The notes under the pieces: model-generated
Seen by the model: only the letters and a program-made list of their open reading frames with translations
Databases searched by the model: none
What the model was told of the DNA's origin: nothing
Shown: piece by piece, positions 1 through 7,310 of the stretch
How positions within the stretch are numbered: position 1 is the stretch's first letter
Layout of the letters: each line of letters begins with the position of its first letter
Assembly (NCBI GenBank): GCA_916720335.1
Contig: CAKAQU010000045.1
Location: 1 to 12,312, forward strand
DNA length: 12,312 nt
Direction of reading: 5' to 3'
DNA from: an uncultured Moraxella sp.
GTDB taxonomy: Bacteria > Pseudomonadota > Gammaproteobacteria > Pseudomonadales > Moraxellaceae
Program-made: the position numbers and the translations under genes

Positions 1-1698
1 TACCTAAAACCCTATTGGTGGGCGTTTATTTTGGTGGTAATCGGCTTTGCTATGGGGGCAAGTTCAGAAGTTGCCAGTGCCAAATTATTTGAATATATCA
101 TTGATGCCATCAACCAAGATGATAAAACCCGTAAATTCTGGTTTCCGTTTTTGGTGATTTTATTGTTTATTTGTCGCGGCTTAGCATCCTTTTTAGGCGG
201 TTATTATTCAGCATTTATGGCACGCAGTTTGGTTTATGAAATTCGTACAGAAGTATTTAAAAAGTTATTAAAATTACCCAGTCATTTTTATTTATATAAT
301 CCAGCTGGAACCATTTCTAGCAAGCTGATTTTTGATGTTGAGCAAGTAACCGCTGCAACAACCGATTCTTTAACAACTTTATTAAAAGATGGTATTACAA
401 CCATCGCTTTGTTTGGCTATCTGTTTTATACTAATTGGCGACTTACTTTGGTACTTTTAACGGTGGTACCACCCATTTTCTGGCTGATAAAAACAGTCTC
501 CAAAAAATTTGCCCGTTTGTCTATGGGAATTCAAGAGTCCATGTCAGCCATCAGTCATATCGCCAATGAAGCAATCACTGGTTTTGATGTGGTTAAAAAC
601 TATGGCGGTCAAGCCTATGAGCAAGCCCGATTTGATAAAGCATCCAAAGATAATTTAACCCAAGGCATGAAGATGAGTGTTTTTGCGGCGATTAATACGC
701 CCATGGTGCAGCTGCTAATGGCGATGGGCATGTGTTTTGTGGTTTGGCTGTCGCTGCGTCCTGAAGTCTTTGGTAATACCACCGCAGGCGAATTTGCTGC
801 ATATTTGGTGGCGGCAGGGCTTTTAGCTCGTCCCATCAAAGCTTTAACCGATGTTAATCAAAAACTTCAGCGTGGCATTGCGGCGGGAGTGTCTATTTTT
901 CAGCTGTTGGATGCGGTAGAAGAAAACGATAAAGGCGGTCAAATTATAGATGTGCAGGGTGATATTCGCTTTGAAAAAGTCAATTTGCAGTACGATAATG
1001 GCGTGCACGCCTTAACCGATTTTAATTTACATATTAAAGCTGGTGAAACGGTTGCAATTGTTGGGCGTTCTGGCAGTGGCAAAACCACATTGGTGAATTT
1101 ATTGACTCGCACCATTGAACCAAGTAGTGGGCAAGTGCTGATTGATAATACACCAATTGAACACATAAATTTGGCGGATTTGCGTAAACAAGTTACTATG
1201 GTAAATCAAAAAATCACCTTATTTTCAGACACGGTTAGAAAAAATATCGCTTATGGTTTATTAGGTGATAAATCATTTGATGAAGTAAAAGCAGCAGCAA
1301 AATCCGCTTATGCTCATGATTTTATTATGGATTTACCCAATGGCTATGACAGTTTTATCGGAACTGATGGGCTGCAATTGTCAGGCGGTCAGCGACAAAG
1401 ATTATCCATTGCTAGAGCCTTATTAAAGGACGCTCCAATTTTGATTTTGGATGAAGCAACATCAGCACTGGATAATGAATCGGAATTTTTTGTACAAAAA
1501 GCTTTAGAAACTATCATGAAAGGGCGCACTACAGTAGTGATTGCACACCGTTTATCAACCATCGAAAACGCCGACCGCATTGTGGTAATGGATAAAGGAC
1601 AAATTGCCGAGATTGGTACACATGATGAGCTTTTAGCAAAAAATGGCATTTATAAAGTCATGTATGAACGCACCTTCAAGCAAGATGATGATTTATAA
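1..1698 (+). CDS. msbA: Lipid A export ATP-binding/permease MsbA (5' end outside window)
   Basis: This is an inner-membrane homodimeric ABC exporter that flips lipid A-core from the inner to the outer leaflet at the expense of ATP. The frame is open from base 1 (reading YLKPYWWAF...), so about 20-30 N-terminal residues lie outside the window; the TTG at 31 is not the true start. The 565 visible residues contain the transmembrane domain (roughly the first 300 residues, several hydrophobic helices) and then the nucleotide-binding domain. Walker A GRSGSGKT is at 1063-1086, the ABC signature LSGGQ at 1378-1392, and Walker B ILILDEA at 1438-1458, followed by the H-loop in VIAHRLST. The motif QRGIAAGVSIF before the ATPase domain is typical of MsbA rather than of other ABC exporters. 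The gene is followed within about 15 bases by lpxK, the classic lipid A pairing, so co-transcription is likely. All catalytic motifs look intact. Confidence 0.96.
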   Translation, partial: YLKPYWWAFILVVIGFAMGASSEVASAKLFEYIIDAINQDDKTRKFWFPFLVILLFICRGLASFLGGYYSAFMARSLVYEIRTEVFKKLLKLPSHFYLYNPAGTISSKLIFDVEQVTAATTDSLTTLLKDGITTIALFGYLFYTNWRLTLVLLTVVPPIFWLIKTVSKKFARLSMGIQESMSAISHIANEAITGFDVVKNYGGQAYEQARFDKASKDNLTQGMKMSVFAAINTPMVQLLMAMGMCFVVWLSLRPEVFGNTTAGEFAAYLVAAGLLARPIKALTDVNQKLQRGIAAGVSIFQLLDAVEENDKGGQIIDVQGDIRFEKVNLQYDNGVHALTDFNLHIKAGETVAIVGRSGSGKTTLVNLLTRTIEPSSGQVLIDNTPIEHINLADLRKQVTMVNQKITLFSDTVRKNIAYGLLGDKSFDEVKAAAKSAYAHDFIMDLPNGYDSFIGTDGLQLSGGQRQRLSIARALLKDAPILILDEATSALDNESEFFVQKALETIMKGRTTVVIAHRLSTIENADRIVVMDKGQIAEIGTHDELLAKNGIYKVMYERTFKQDDDL

Positions 1699-1713
1699 AA
1701 GTGATGGCAAGTG

Positions 1714-2739
1714 ATGATAAATTTTGAGCTGATACTCACTCGCGCTTGGCAGAAAAATTCTCCTTATTTGTCGCTATTAGCACCATTATCAGGATTGTAT
1801 GGACTGATTAGTCTTGCTAGAAAACAGCTTTATCAACAGGGTGTTTTGCCAGTTTATCAAGCCCCTGCCCCAGTGCTAGTGGTCGGTAATATCACAGTGG
1901 GCGGTTCAGGAAAAACGCCTTTGATTATTGCTTTGGTTCAGTATTTACAAAGTAAAAACATCTTAGTGGGCGTTATTAGTCGTGGTTACGGTCGACAAGA
2001 TTCAAATACACCATATTTTGTTACAGAAGATGCTACGCCGCAACAGGCAGGCGATGAACCGTATTTAATTTTTCAAAGTACAGGCGTGGCAATTGCCGTT
2101 GGCAGTAATCGTCAACAAGCCATCGAATTGCTTTTAAAACATCACCCCGGTATCGCTTTTATTATAAGTGATGATGGACTGCAACATTATGCACTAGCAA
2201 GACAATTTGAGTGGATTGTTGTGGATGGTGCCCGTGGTTTTGGCAATAAAAAACTGTTACCACAAGGATTTTTAAGAGAACCAGTCAGTCGTTTGGTAGG
2301 GGCAACTGTCATTTATCATGATAAAAATGTGCAAAATTATCCCAAAAATACTCGTTTGATGCATCTTGAGCCTGATGTACTAATGCCACTTTTATCCATT
2401 CAAAATCAATCCATACCAAAATCGACCAAAGTTTATGCAGTTAGCGGCATTGGTTATCCAGAACGATTTTTTCAGACATTGACAGAACTAGGTTTTGAGG
2501 TGATTCCAAAACCATTTTCTGACCATCACGATTTTTGCTTAGAAGATTTGGTTGATTTGGATGATTTTCCAATCATTACTACCAGTAAAGACGCAGTAAA
2601 GATAGCGGTACTTGCCAAGACTTCAAAGCATAAAATTTTCAATAATATCTGGATATTACCTGTAAAAGCTGTTTTATCCGATGCAGTTTATGATACAATA
2701 AACCAGCTGCTTGTTCAGATAGGTCACACATCAATTTAG
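1714..2739 (+). CDS. lpxK: Tetraacyldisaccharide 4'-kinase (lipid A 4'-kinase)
   Basis: LpxK phosphorylates the 4'-position of tetraacyldisaccharide-1-phosphate to form lipid IVA, at the cytoplasmic face of the inner membrane. The protein is 341 residues, close to the usual family length. A hydrophobic N-terminal segment (residues 18-35) fits membrane association. The P-loop GGSGKT is at residues 63-68 within VVGNITVGGSGKTP, followed by ISRGYGR (89-95), the conserved DDGLQH (153-158), SDHHDF (269-274), whose histidine region belongs to the active site in this family, and TTSKDAVK (289-296). Two adjacent starts are possible, GTG at 1711 and ATG at 1714; I chose the ATG. No strong Shine-Dalgarno is visible, which fits translational coupling to msbA, whose stop lies 15 bases upstream. 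Confidence 0.95.
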   Translation: MINFELILTRAWQKNSPYLSLLAPLSGLYGLISLARKQLYQQGVLPVYQAPAPVLVVGNITVGGSGKTPLIIALVQYLQSKNILVGVISRGYGRQDSNTPYFVTEDATPQQAGDEPYLIFQSTGVAIAVGSNRQQAIELLLKHHPGIAFIISDDGLQHYALARQFEWIVVDGARGFGNKKLLPQGFLREPVSRLVGATVIYHDKNVQNYPKNTRLMHLEPDVLMPLLSIQNQSIPKSTKVYAVSGIGYPERFFQTLTELGFEVIPKPFSDHHDFCLEDLVDLDDFPIITTSKDAVKIAVLAKTSKHKIFNNIWILPVKAVLSDAVYDTINQLLVQIGHTSI

Positions 2740-2794
2740 TTTACTGTATATTTACTTTTCAGTTTTTATTTAAATTTCCAATTAAAGGCAATTT

Positions 2795-3061
2795 ATGATA
2801 CAGCCCACAGATGCCCAGCGTCGCACTATTTATCAGGCAAGACGCGGCTTAAAAGAACTTGATTTTTATATTGACCCTTACGTAAAAAATCATTATTTAA
2901 TTGCTGATGCCAAAGAGCAAGCAACTTTTGAAAAATTGCTTGGTTATGAAGACCCAGATTTGTTATTGTTTTTTTTGGGACAGGCACAAGCTGACGATGA
3001 TGCGGTGATGGTACTTATTGACAAAATAAAACGCCTAAAACATCAAAATCATGTATCTTGA
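2795..3061 (+). CDS. sdhE: FAD assembly factor SdhE (CptB)
   Basis: This small (88-residue) soluble protein promotes covalent attachment of FAD to the flavoprotein subunit of succinate dehydrogenase (and fumarate reductase). The family hallmark RGxxE is present as RGLKE at residues 17-21, inside ARRGLKELDFYIDPYV, and the second conserved patch EDPDLLLFFLG is at 52-62. Length and layout match E. coli SdhE. The start ATG is supported by AAGG at 2785-2788, six bases upstream. The gene overlaps ygfX by 11 bases, the same order as in E. coli, where the pair was also called cptBA and discussed as an antitoxin-toxin system. It sits 55 bases after lpxK; I see no convincing separate promoter there, so it may be read from the msbA-lpxK transcript. 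Confidence 0.93.
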   Translation: MIQPTDAQRRTIYQARRGLKELDFYIDPYVKNHYLIADAKEQATFEKLLGYEDPDLLLFFLGQAQADDDAVMVLIDKIKRLKHQNHVS

Positions 3062-3473
3062 CGCAGATGTTCGCCCAAGTTATCATTTTAGGGTAATGCA
3101 GCTGTCGTTTGTATTACTAATGCTCGTTTTATCACTATTTGCGGCTTTGGCTTGGTGGCAGTATCTGTTTGTGCTAATATTAGCTTTGATATGTTTGTTT
3201 TGGAAAAACAATCTTGCTATCTGCAGTATTAGTACAAGTAACCCCAAGGAACTATGGCAGCTTGGGATTGTCTTTGGTGATGAAATAGAGGTGTTTCAAG
3301 CGTATTTAAATCGTGTGCAGCTGATGGATTTTGGGTTTTTAGTGGTACTCAAATTAGATTTTTATTTTGATGAACCTTCGTTTGCACACCAAAGTATTTT
3401 TTTATTTAATCAAAATTTGTCAGTGGCTGATTTTCGTAAATTAACCACATTGGCAAAATTTGGTGGTTATTGA
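3051..3473 (+). CDS. ygfX: YgfX/CptA-like inner-membrane protein
   Basis: This 140-residue protein has two adjacent transmembrane helices near the N-terminus (about residues 15-33 and 36-51) and a hydrophilic, beta-rich C-terminal half. That is the architecture of E. coli YgfX, and the C-terminal LSVADFRKLTTLAKF resembles the closing helix of that family. The start overlaps the last 11 bases of sdhE with no clear Shine-Dalgarno, indicating translational coupling. In E. coli, YgfX is a membrane protein reported to affect cell-division and cytoskeletal proteins and to interact with SdhE. The family assignment rests more on topology, size and the conserved sdhE neighbour than on strong sequence identity. 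Whether it acts as a toxin here cannot be told. Confidence 0.78.
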   Translation: MYLDADVRPSYHFRVMQLSFVLLMLVLSLFAALAWWQYLFVLILALICLFWKNNLAICSISTSNPKELWQLGIVFGDEIEVFQAYLNRVQLMDFGFLVVLKLDFYFDEPSFAHQSIFLFNQNLSVADFRKLTTLAKFGGY

Positions 3474-3493
3474 CGACAACTTTTGGAGTTTTT

Positions 3494-3880
3494 ATGAAAA
3501 AACTATGCATTGCATTAGCCGCATTATTGGCTTCAGCCGGCACAGCCTACGCTGAACCTGTTAATGAGCAAATTTGTAAAAGTGTTTATAAGGATGTTTA
3601 TAGTTTAATGAGCTATGTCGTTCCTTGTGAAGAAGATATTGAAAATCCTGAAATTTTACAAAATGATGGTTATGAAAAGTTGAATTTAAGATTGTATCAA
3701 TGTGACGCTTTTTTATCTAAGGAAAAAGTGGACGAGTTAAATCAAGAGGTTCAAGAAGAGTTGGAAAAAACGTTTGTTCCTAAGTTTACCGCTCAATTAG
3801 AAAAAGATTTACCAGGCTATTGCAAAACTCGCAAAATTGAAATCCAAAAAATGCTAGATACTAAATATCGTATTAATTGA
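3494..3880 (+). CDS. Small secreted cysteine-containing protein of unknown function
   Basis: I do not recognise a family. The start is placed at ATG 3494 because GGAG (3485-3488) lies five bases upstream and the product then begins with a clean signal peptide: KK, a hydrophobic core of about 12 residues, and the cleavage site AYA before EP at residues 20-21. The mature part is about 108 residues, acidic and largely helical in appearance, with four cysteines (28, 45, 70, 110) that could form two disulfides in the periplasm. A charged, possibly coiled-coil stretch (residues 76-95) lies between the third and fourth cysteines. It begins 20 bases after ygfX and ends before a strong terminator, so it looks like the last gene of the sdhE-ygfX unit. 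A longer reading from 3470 lacks a ribosome site and would mask the signal peptide. Confidence 0.8.
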   Translation: MKKLCIALAALLASAGTAYAEPVNEQICKSVYKDVYSLMSYVVPCEEDIENPEILQNDGYEKLNLRLYQCDAFLSKEKVDELNQEVQEELEKTFVPKFTAQLEKDLPGYCKTRKIEIQKMLDTKYRIN

Positions 3881-3906
3881 TTGCAATAGAAATCTTTAGA
3901 TTAAAA

Positions 3907-3943
3907 AAATAAAACGGCCATTTATGAATGAGCCGTTTTATTT
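3907..3943. terminator. Bidirectional rho-independent terminator
   Basis: A 12-base-pair stem (3907-3918 with 3932-3943) has core AAAACGGC/GCCGTTTT and a 13-base loop. A-rich sequence precedes it and T-rich sequence follows, so both strands read as stem plus U-tract. It lies between the 3' ends of the secreted-protein gene (+) and the DUF3108 gene (-) and probably terminates both. Confidence 0.88.
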
Positions 3944-3981
3944 CTTAATACATCCATCTTTTAGATTTGATTTATTAATGA

Positions 3982-4671
3982 TTAATTTACTTTACTAAGT
4001 TCCATAGAGATGGTTTTGCCATCGCTGGTTTGGCTGACCTTGATGGGTAGGTAGTTTAAACTTGGTGCAACCCAAAAACTAGTCGCACGATTGGTATCAT
4101 GATGAATTCTATCAATACGAATCACATCATAAGTGCCAGCGGCAACCGTAATTTTACTTGAACCAGATTTTTTAAATTTAGTATTTTCAATTCCGCTTTT
4201 TTTAACCAAATAATAATTACCTGTAAAACGTCCATTAATCAATTCTTGACGAATTTGTGATTCTAAACTCAAATCGTCATAAGCTTGACCGGTCATTTTA
4301 TAGGTACTGGTTTTGCCTTTATAAGTACTGGTTGCGGTTTTAGCGCCATTGTTAAAACTAATGTTATGAGTGCTGCCAACCCCTAAGACTTTGACTGACA
4401 TGGATGAATTGGACGGCAAAATTTTTCCGCCAGATAATGAAAAGTGTGATGATTGATTGACGCTAGCGATGCCTGCGGCGCTGGCTTTGACACTGTAAGT
4501 ATAGTTATTGCCATTTTTACTTAATGTTCGTGTTGCTGTGCCTGACTTACCGTTGGCTTTAACGTTGTAAGTTGCTGAAAAACCAGTCAAGTCTGCCGCC
4601 AGTGCTGGCATTGATAGAGCTAAAGACAAACAAAAAACACCCAATCCAGAAATTTTGGGAACAAGTTTCAT
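3982..4671 (-). CDS. Secreted DUF3108 family protein
   Basis: This 229-residue protein begins with a signal peptide (KLVPK, then a hydrophobic core, cleavage site ALA before AD at residues 25-26), so it is exported to the periplasm. The remainder is rich in Ser, Thr, Gly and Lys and in beta-strand patterns. It resembles DUF3108 proteins: an early strand like FSATYNVKANG, a later TYDVIRIDRIH, and near the C-terminus FWVAPSLNYLPIKVSQ (about 199-214) followed by DGKTISMEL. DUF3108 proteins have no settled function. The start at 4671 is preferred because AAGG lies seven bases upstream and gives a proper signal peptide; an in-frame ATG at 4692 adds MDKKGYI with no benefit. It is monocistronic, between a shared terminator and its own promoter, and divergent from groES. 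Confidence 0.85.
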   Translation of the reverse strand: MKLVPKISGLGVFCLSLALSMPALAADLTGFSATYNVKANGKSGTATRTLSKNGNNYTYSVKASAAGIASVNQSSHFSLSGGKILPSNSSMSVKVLGVGSTHNISFNNGAKTATSTYKGKTSTYKMTGQAYDDLSLESQIRQELINGRFTGNYYLVKKSGIENTKFKKSGSSKITVAAGTYDVIRIDRIHHDTNRATSFWVAPSLNYLPIKVSQTSDGKTISMELSKVN

Positions 4672-4745
4672 AATATAACCTTTTTTATCCAACCTTCTTT
4701 ACGGTCATCATCATAAATAAAGTTTGTTGCTTATTTGATATGGCA

Positions 4746-4774
4746 ATCTTATAATTTTGTTCAACTTTTGTCAA
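4746..4774 (-). promoter_or_regulatory. Candidate sigma-70 promoter for the DUF3108 gene
   Basis: On the minus strand a perfect TTGACA (4769-4774) is followed after 17 bases by TAAGAT (4746-4751, four of six to consensus). Transcription would start near 4739, giving a leader of about 70 bases to the start at 4671. The assignment is by eye. Confidence 0.45.
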
Positions 4775-4786
4775 AATATCTATCTT

Positions 4787-4816
4787 TTGACAAGAATTGT
4801 TAAATGAATTTAGAAA
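4787..4816 (+). promoter_or_regulatory. Possible housekeeping (sigma-70) promoter upstream of groES
   Basis: A perfect TTGACA (4787-4792) is followed after 18 bases by TAGAAA (4811-4816, four of six to TATAAT). It would supply basal groESL transcription beside the heat-shock promoter just downstream. The -10 element is weak, so this is tentative. Confidence 0.3.
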
Positions 4817-4821
4817 TTTTA

Positions 4822-4849
4822 CTTGAAATTTTGCCGTCAAACGCCATTT
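4822..4849 (+). promoter_or_regulatory. Sigma-32 heat-shock promoter of groESL
   Basis: CTTGAAA (4822-4828) matches the -35 consensus of the heat-shock sigma factor RpoH in all seven positions. After 13 bases CGCCATTT (4842-4849) matches CCCCATNT in seven of eight positions. Transcription would begin about 4856, leaving a leader of about 35 bases. A small hairpin (4858-4862 with 4869-4873) lies at the very start of that leader, ahead of the Shine-Dalgarno. Confidence 0.85.
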
Positions 4850-4891
4850 TAACCAGTAACCTGATTTTAGGTTTAGATTTATGGAGTTTTT

Positions 4892-5179
4892 ATGAATATT
4901 CGTCCTTTACATGATCGCATTGTTGTGCGTCGCACTGAAGAAGAACAAAAAACCGCAGGTGGCATCTTACTTCCTGGCTCTGCTCAAGAAAAACCCCAAC
5001 AAGGTACTGTGCTAGCAGTTGGTAATGGTCAAATCACCGAAAATGGCGTCCGTCCTTTAGAGGTTAAAGTTGGTGACAAAGTGTTGTTTGGCCAATACGC
5101 AGGTCAAACCGTCAAGGTGGATGGTGAAGAACTTTTGATTATGAAAGAAAGCGATGTGCTTGGCGTGCTTGAAAACTAA
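4892..5179 (+). CDS. groES: Co-chaperonin GroES
   Basis: GroES is the 10-kDa heptameric lid that caps the GroEL cage in the cytoplasm during ATP-driven protein folding. The 95 residues are the standard length. The N-terminus IRPLHDRIVVRR is diagnostic. The flexible mobile loop (about residues 17-34) carries GGILLPG, whose ILL (25-27) is the hydrophobic tripeptide that docks on GroEL. The C-terminus ends in the usual LLIMKESDVLGVLEN. GGAG at 4883-4886 lies five bases before the ATG. The gene is first in a two-gene operon controlled by the heat-shock promoter just upstream. Confidence 0.98.
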   Translation: MNIRPLHDRIVVRRTEEEQKTAGGILLPGSAQEKPQQGTVLAVGNGQITENGVRPLEVKVGDKVLFGQYAGQTVKVDGEELLIMKESDVLGVLEN

Positions 5180-5197
5180 TAAATTGGAGAAATTATA

Positions 5198-6841
5198 ATG
5201 GCAAAAGATGTAAAATTTGGCGTATCAGCCCGTGAGAAAATGATTGAAGGCGTTAATGTTTTAGCGAACGCTGTCAAGGTAACTTTGGGACCAAAGGGTC
5301 GCAATGTGGTCATTGATAAGTCGTTTGGTGCCCCAACCATTACCAAAGACGGCGTATCAGTTGCCAAAGAAATTGAACTTGAAGATAAGTTTGAAAATAT
5401 GGGCGCACAATTGGTGCGTGAAGTGGCTTCAAAAACCAACGATGTGGCAGGTGATGGTACTACCACCGCAACGGTATTGGCTCAAGCCATTTTAATTGAA
5501 GGCATGAAATCAGTTGCTGCTGGTATGAATCCAATGGATTTAAAACGCGGTATTGATAAAGCTACCCGTGCAGCGGTTGAACAAATCCATGCTTTATCTA
5601 CTCCTGCTAACGATGATAAAGCAATTGCTCAAGTTGGTTCTATTTCTGCTAACTCTGATGTTAAAATTGGTGAGCTTATCAGTGAAGCCATGCAAAAAGT
5701 GGGCAAAAAAGGCGTTATCACAGTTGAAGAAGGTTCAGGCTTTGAGGACGCTTTAGAAGTTGTTGAAGGCATGCAGTTTGACCGTGGTTATATTAGCCCA
5801 TACTTTGCCAACAAACAAGATAGCCTAACTTGTGAATTTGACAATCCATTAATTTTGCTTGTTGATAAAAAAATCAGCAATATCCGTGAAATTGTGCCTT
5901 TACTTGAAAAAGTAATGCAATCAAGCCGTCCTTTGCTTATCATCGCTGAAGATGTGGAAAATGAAGCTTTGGCAACTCTTGTGGTAAACAATTTACGCGG
6001 TGGATTAAAAACTTGCGCCGTAAAAGCACCTGGATTTGGCGATAGACGTAAAGCCATGTTGCAAGACATCGCTATCTTAACTGGTGGCGTGGTTATCTCT
6101 GAAGAAGTTGGCTTAAGCCTTGAAACTGCTGAACTTGAGCATTTAGGTACCGCCAAAAAAGTAACCGTTGGCAAAGAAAATACAGTCATCGTTGATGGTG
6201 CTGGTAACAAAGCAGATATTGATGCGCGTGTTGAATCCATCCGTCGCCAAGCAGAAGAAGCTACCAGCGACTACGATAAAGAAAAACTGCAAGAGCGCGT
6301 TGCCAAACTTTCAGGTGGTGTGGCTGTGATTAAAGTGGGAGCAGCGACCGAAACCGAAATGAAAGAGAAAAAAGACCGTGTTGATGACGCTCTACATGCA
6401 ACTCGCGCTGCAGTTGAAGAAGGCGTTGTTCCAGGTGGTGGCGTGGCTTTGGTACGCGCATTATCTGCGTTGGCAGACTTAAAAGGTGATAACGACGACC
6501 AAAACGCAGGGATTAACATTCTTCGTCGTGCCATGGAAGCTCCGCTTCGCCAAATCGTTACCAATGCAGGCGATGAAGCATCTGTGATTGTAAATGAAGT
6601 GAAAAACGGTCAAGGTAACTATGGTTATAACGCTGCTACTGGCGTGTATGGCGATATGATTGAGATGGGTATTTTAGACCCTGCCAAAGTAACTCGCTCT
6701 GCACTAGAGCACGCAGCGTCTGTTGCAGGTCTTATGCTAACCACAGAAGTGATGATTACTGACAAACCAGCTCCTGCTGATAATTCAGCTGCTGCAATGG
6801 GTGGCATGGGCGGTATGGGTGGCATGGGCGGTATGATGTAA
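5198..6841 (+). CDS. groEL: Chaperonin GroEL
   Basis: GroEL is the 60-kDa subunit of the double-ring cytoplasmic chaperonin that encloses non-native proteins and folds them with GroES and ATP. The 547-residue length is canonical. The nucleotide site VTLGPKGRNV (28-37) and GDGTTTATVLAQAI (85-98, with the catalytic Asp at 86, equivalent to E. coli D87) are present, as is VPGGGVAL in the equatorial return segment. The C-terminal tail is the typical Gly-Met repeat (GGMGGMGGMGGMM). GGAG at 5186-5189 lies eight bases before the start, and the gap from groES is 18 bases, so the two are co-transcribed. No copy-specific oddity is visible; it is the standard housekeeping chaperonin. Confidence 0.99.
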   Translation: MAKDVKFGVSAREKMIEGVNVLANAVKVTLGPKGRNVVIDKSFGAPTITKDGVSVAKEIELEDKFENMGAQLVREVASKTNDVAGDGTTTATVLAQAILIEGMKSVAAGMNPMDLKRGIDKATRAAVEQIHALSTPANDDKAIAQVGSISANSDVKIGELISEAMQKVGKKGVITVEEGSGFEDALEVVEGMQFDRGYISPYFANKQDSLTCEFDNPLILLVDKKISNIREIVPLLEKVMQSSRPLLIIAEDVENEALATLVVNNLRGGLKTCAVKAPGFGDRRKAMLQDIAILTGGVVISEEVGLSLETAELEHLGTAKKVTVGKENTVIVDGAGNKADIDARVESIRRQAEEATSDYDKEKLQERVAKLSGGVAVIKVGAATETEMKEKKDRVDDALHATRAAVEEGVVPGGGVALVRALSALADLKGDNDDQNAGINILRRAMEAPLRQIVTNAGDEASVIVNEVKNGQGNYGYNAATGVYGDMIEMGILDPAKVTRSALEHAASVAGLMLTTEVMITDKPAPADNSAAAMGGMGGMGGMGGMM

Positions 6842-6860
6842 TTTGCCTTTGCTTCTAAAT

Positions 6861-6895
6861 AATCCCTAAAGTTTTGGCTTTAGGGATTTTTATTT
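6861..6895 (+). terminator. Rho-independent terminator of groESL
   Basis: An 11-base-pair perfect stem (AATCCCTAAAG, 6861-6871, with CTTTAGGGATT, 6878-6888) closes a six-base loop and runs into a T-rich tract (TTTATTTA). It lies 20 bases after the groEL stop codon. Confidence 0.92.
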
Positions 6896-7078
6896 ATATT
6901 TTTTGTGGAACATTGTTACCAAATTATTGCTAAAAAATTAGATTGACAAAAATTATTCAAAAATACCATTGTAACTATTTGATTTTTAACAAAAAAATTT
7001 TATAAAAATTTGACTAAAATTTAATCAATAAAGCTGAATCGCTTAATTTTATTGCTTTTTATTATAAAAATATCTTAG

Positions 7079-7099
7079 TTATCCACAAGGTTATCCACA
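7079..7099 (+). other. Tandem pair of consensus DnaA boxes
   Basis: TTATCCACA occurs exactly at 7079-7087 and again at 7091-7099, in the same orientation and 12 bases apart start to start, each preceded by G. This is the perfect high-affinity DnaA box. Poorer matches lie at 6904-6912 (reverse, one mismatch to the relaxed consensus TTWTNCACA), 7260-7268 (two mismatches) and 7292-7300 (TTATCCATG). Confidence 0.75.
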
Positions 7100-7126
7100 G
7101 ATTTTGGGGAAAAGTTGGGAAAATTG

Positions 7127-7197
7127 TGGGGATTTTTAACATATAAATTTAGAAATCTTAAAAATAACAAAGAGTTAAATTTTAATAAAAATCCCCA
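7127..7197. repeat. 12-base inverted repeat beside the DnaA boxes
   Basis: TGGGGATTTTTA at 7127-7138 is the exact reverse complement of TAAAAATCCCCA at 7186-7197, with 47 A/T-rich bases between. It begins within the third of three G-runs (7106-7109, 7117-7119, 7128-7131) spaced 11 bases apart. Its role is unknown; the long spacer makes a terminator unlikely. Confidence 0.6.
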
Positions 7198-7310
7198 AAA
7201 ATTTATTTTATTGGCAAATTTTTTGCAATTTTTATAGATTTTGCATTAAAAAAATAATAGGTTTCACAAAAAAATTTATGCAATAAGTTAGTTATCCATG
7301 TCTTGATAAA

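Larger units (their letters stand above)
6889..7310. other. Gene-free AT-rich region with DnaA boxes; candidate replication origin or DnaA-binding locus
   Basis: These roughly 420 bases between the convergent groEL and trmB genes hold no credible reading frame. The segment 6940-7078 is almost all A/T and could unwind easily; it includes an A/T run at 7047-7076 with very few G or C. It is followed by two perfect DnaA boxes in tandem, three G-runs at 11-base spacing, a 12-base inverted repeat and weaker box-like sequences. AT-rich DNA next to clustered DnaA boxes is the layout of a bacterial oriC. Against this, dnaA, dnaN, rpmH or mnmG, the usual markers, are not in view, only two boxes are perfect, and the flanking genes point toward the region. 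Alternatives are a DnaA-titrating or DnaA-regulating site. Confidence 0.5.

Noticed and set aside
31..33. TTG as the start of msbA
   Set aside because: The frame stays open to base 1 and the codons before it read as MsbA-like sequence, so the gene simply continues outside the window.
3051..3061. Frameshift between sdhE and ygfX
   Set aside because: The 11-base overlap joins two complete proteins and is the usual arrangement of this pair.
5176..6825. Several reading frames on both strands inside groEL
   Set aside because: They are shadows of a strongly conserved gene, with no ribosome sites and no recognisable protein features.
7106..7131. G-quadruplex
   Set aside because: Only three G-runs of three or more are present on the strand; a fourth is missing, so an intramolecular quadruplex is not supported.
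6889..7310. dif site or terminus region, suggested by the convergent genes
   Set aside because: No 28-base XerCD-like palindrome was found; DnaA boxes argue for an origin-type locus instead.
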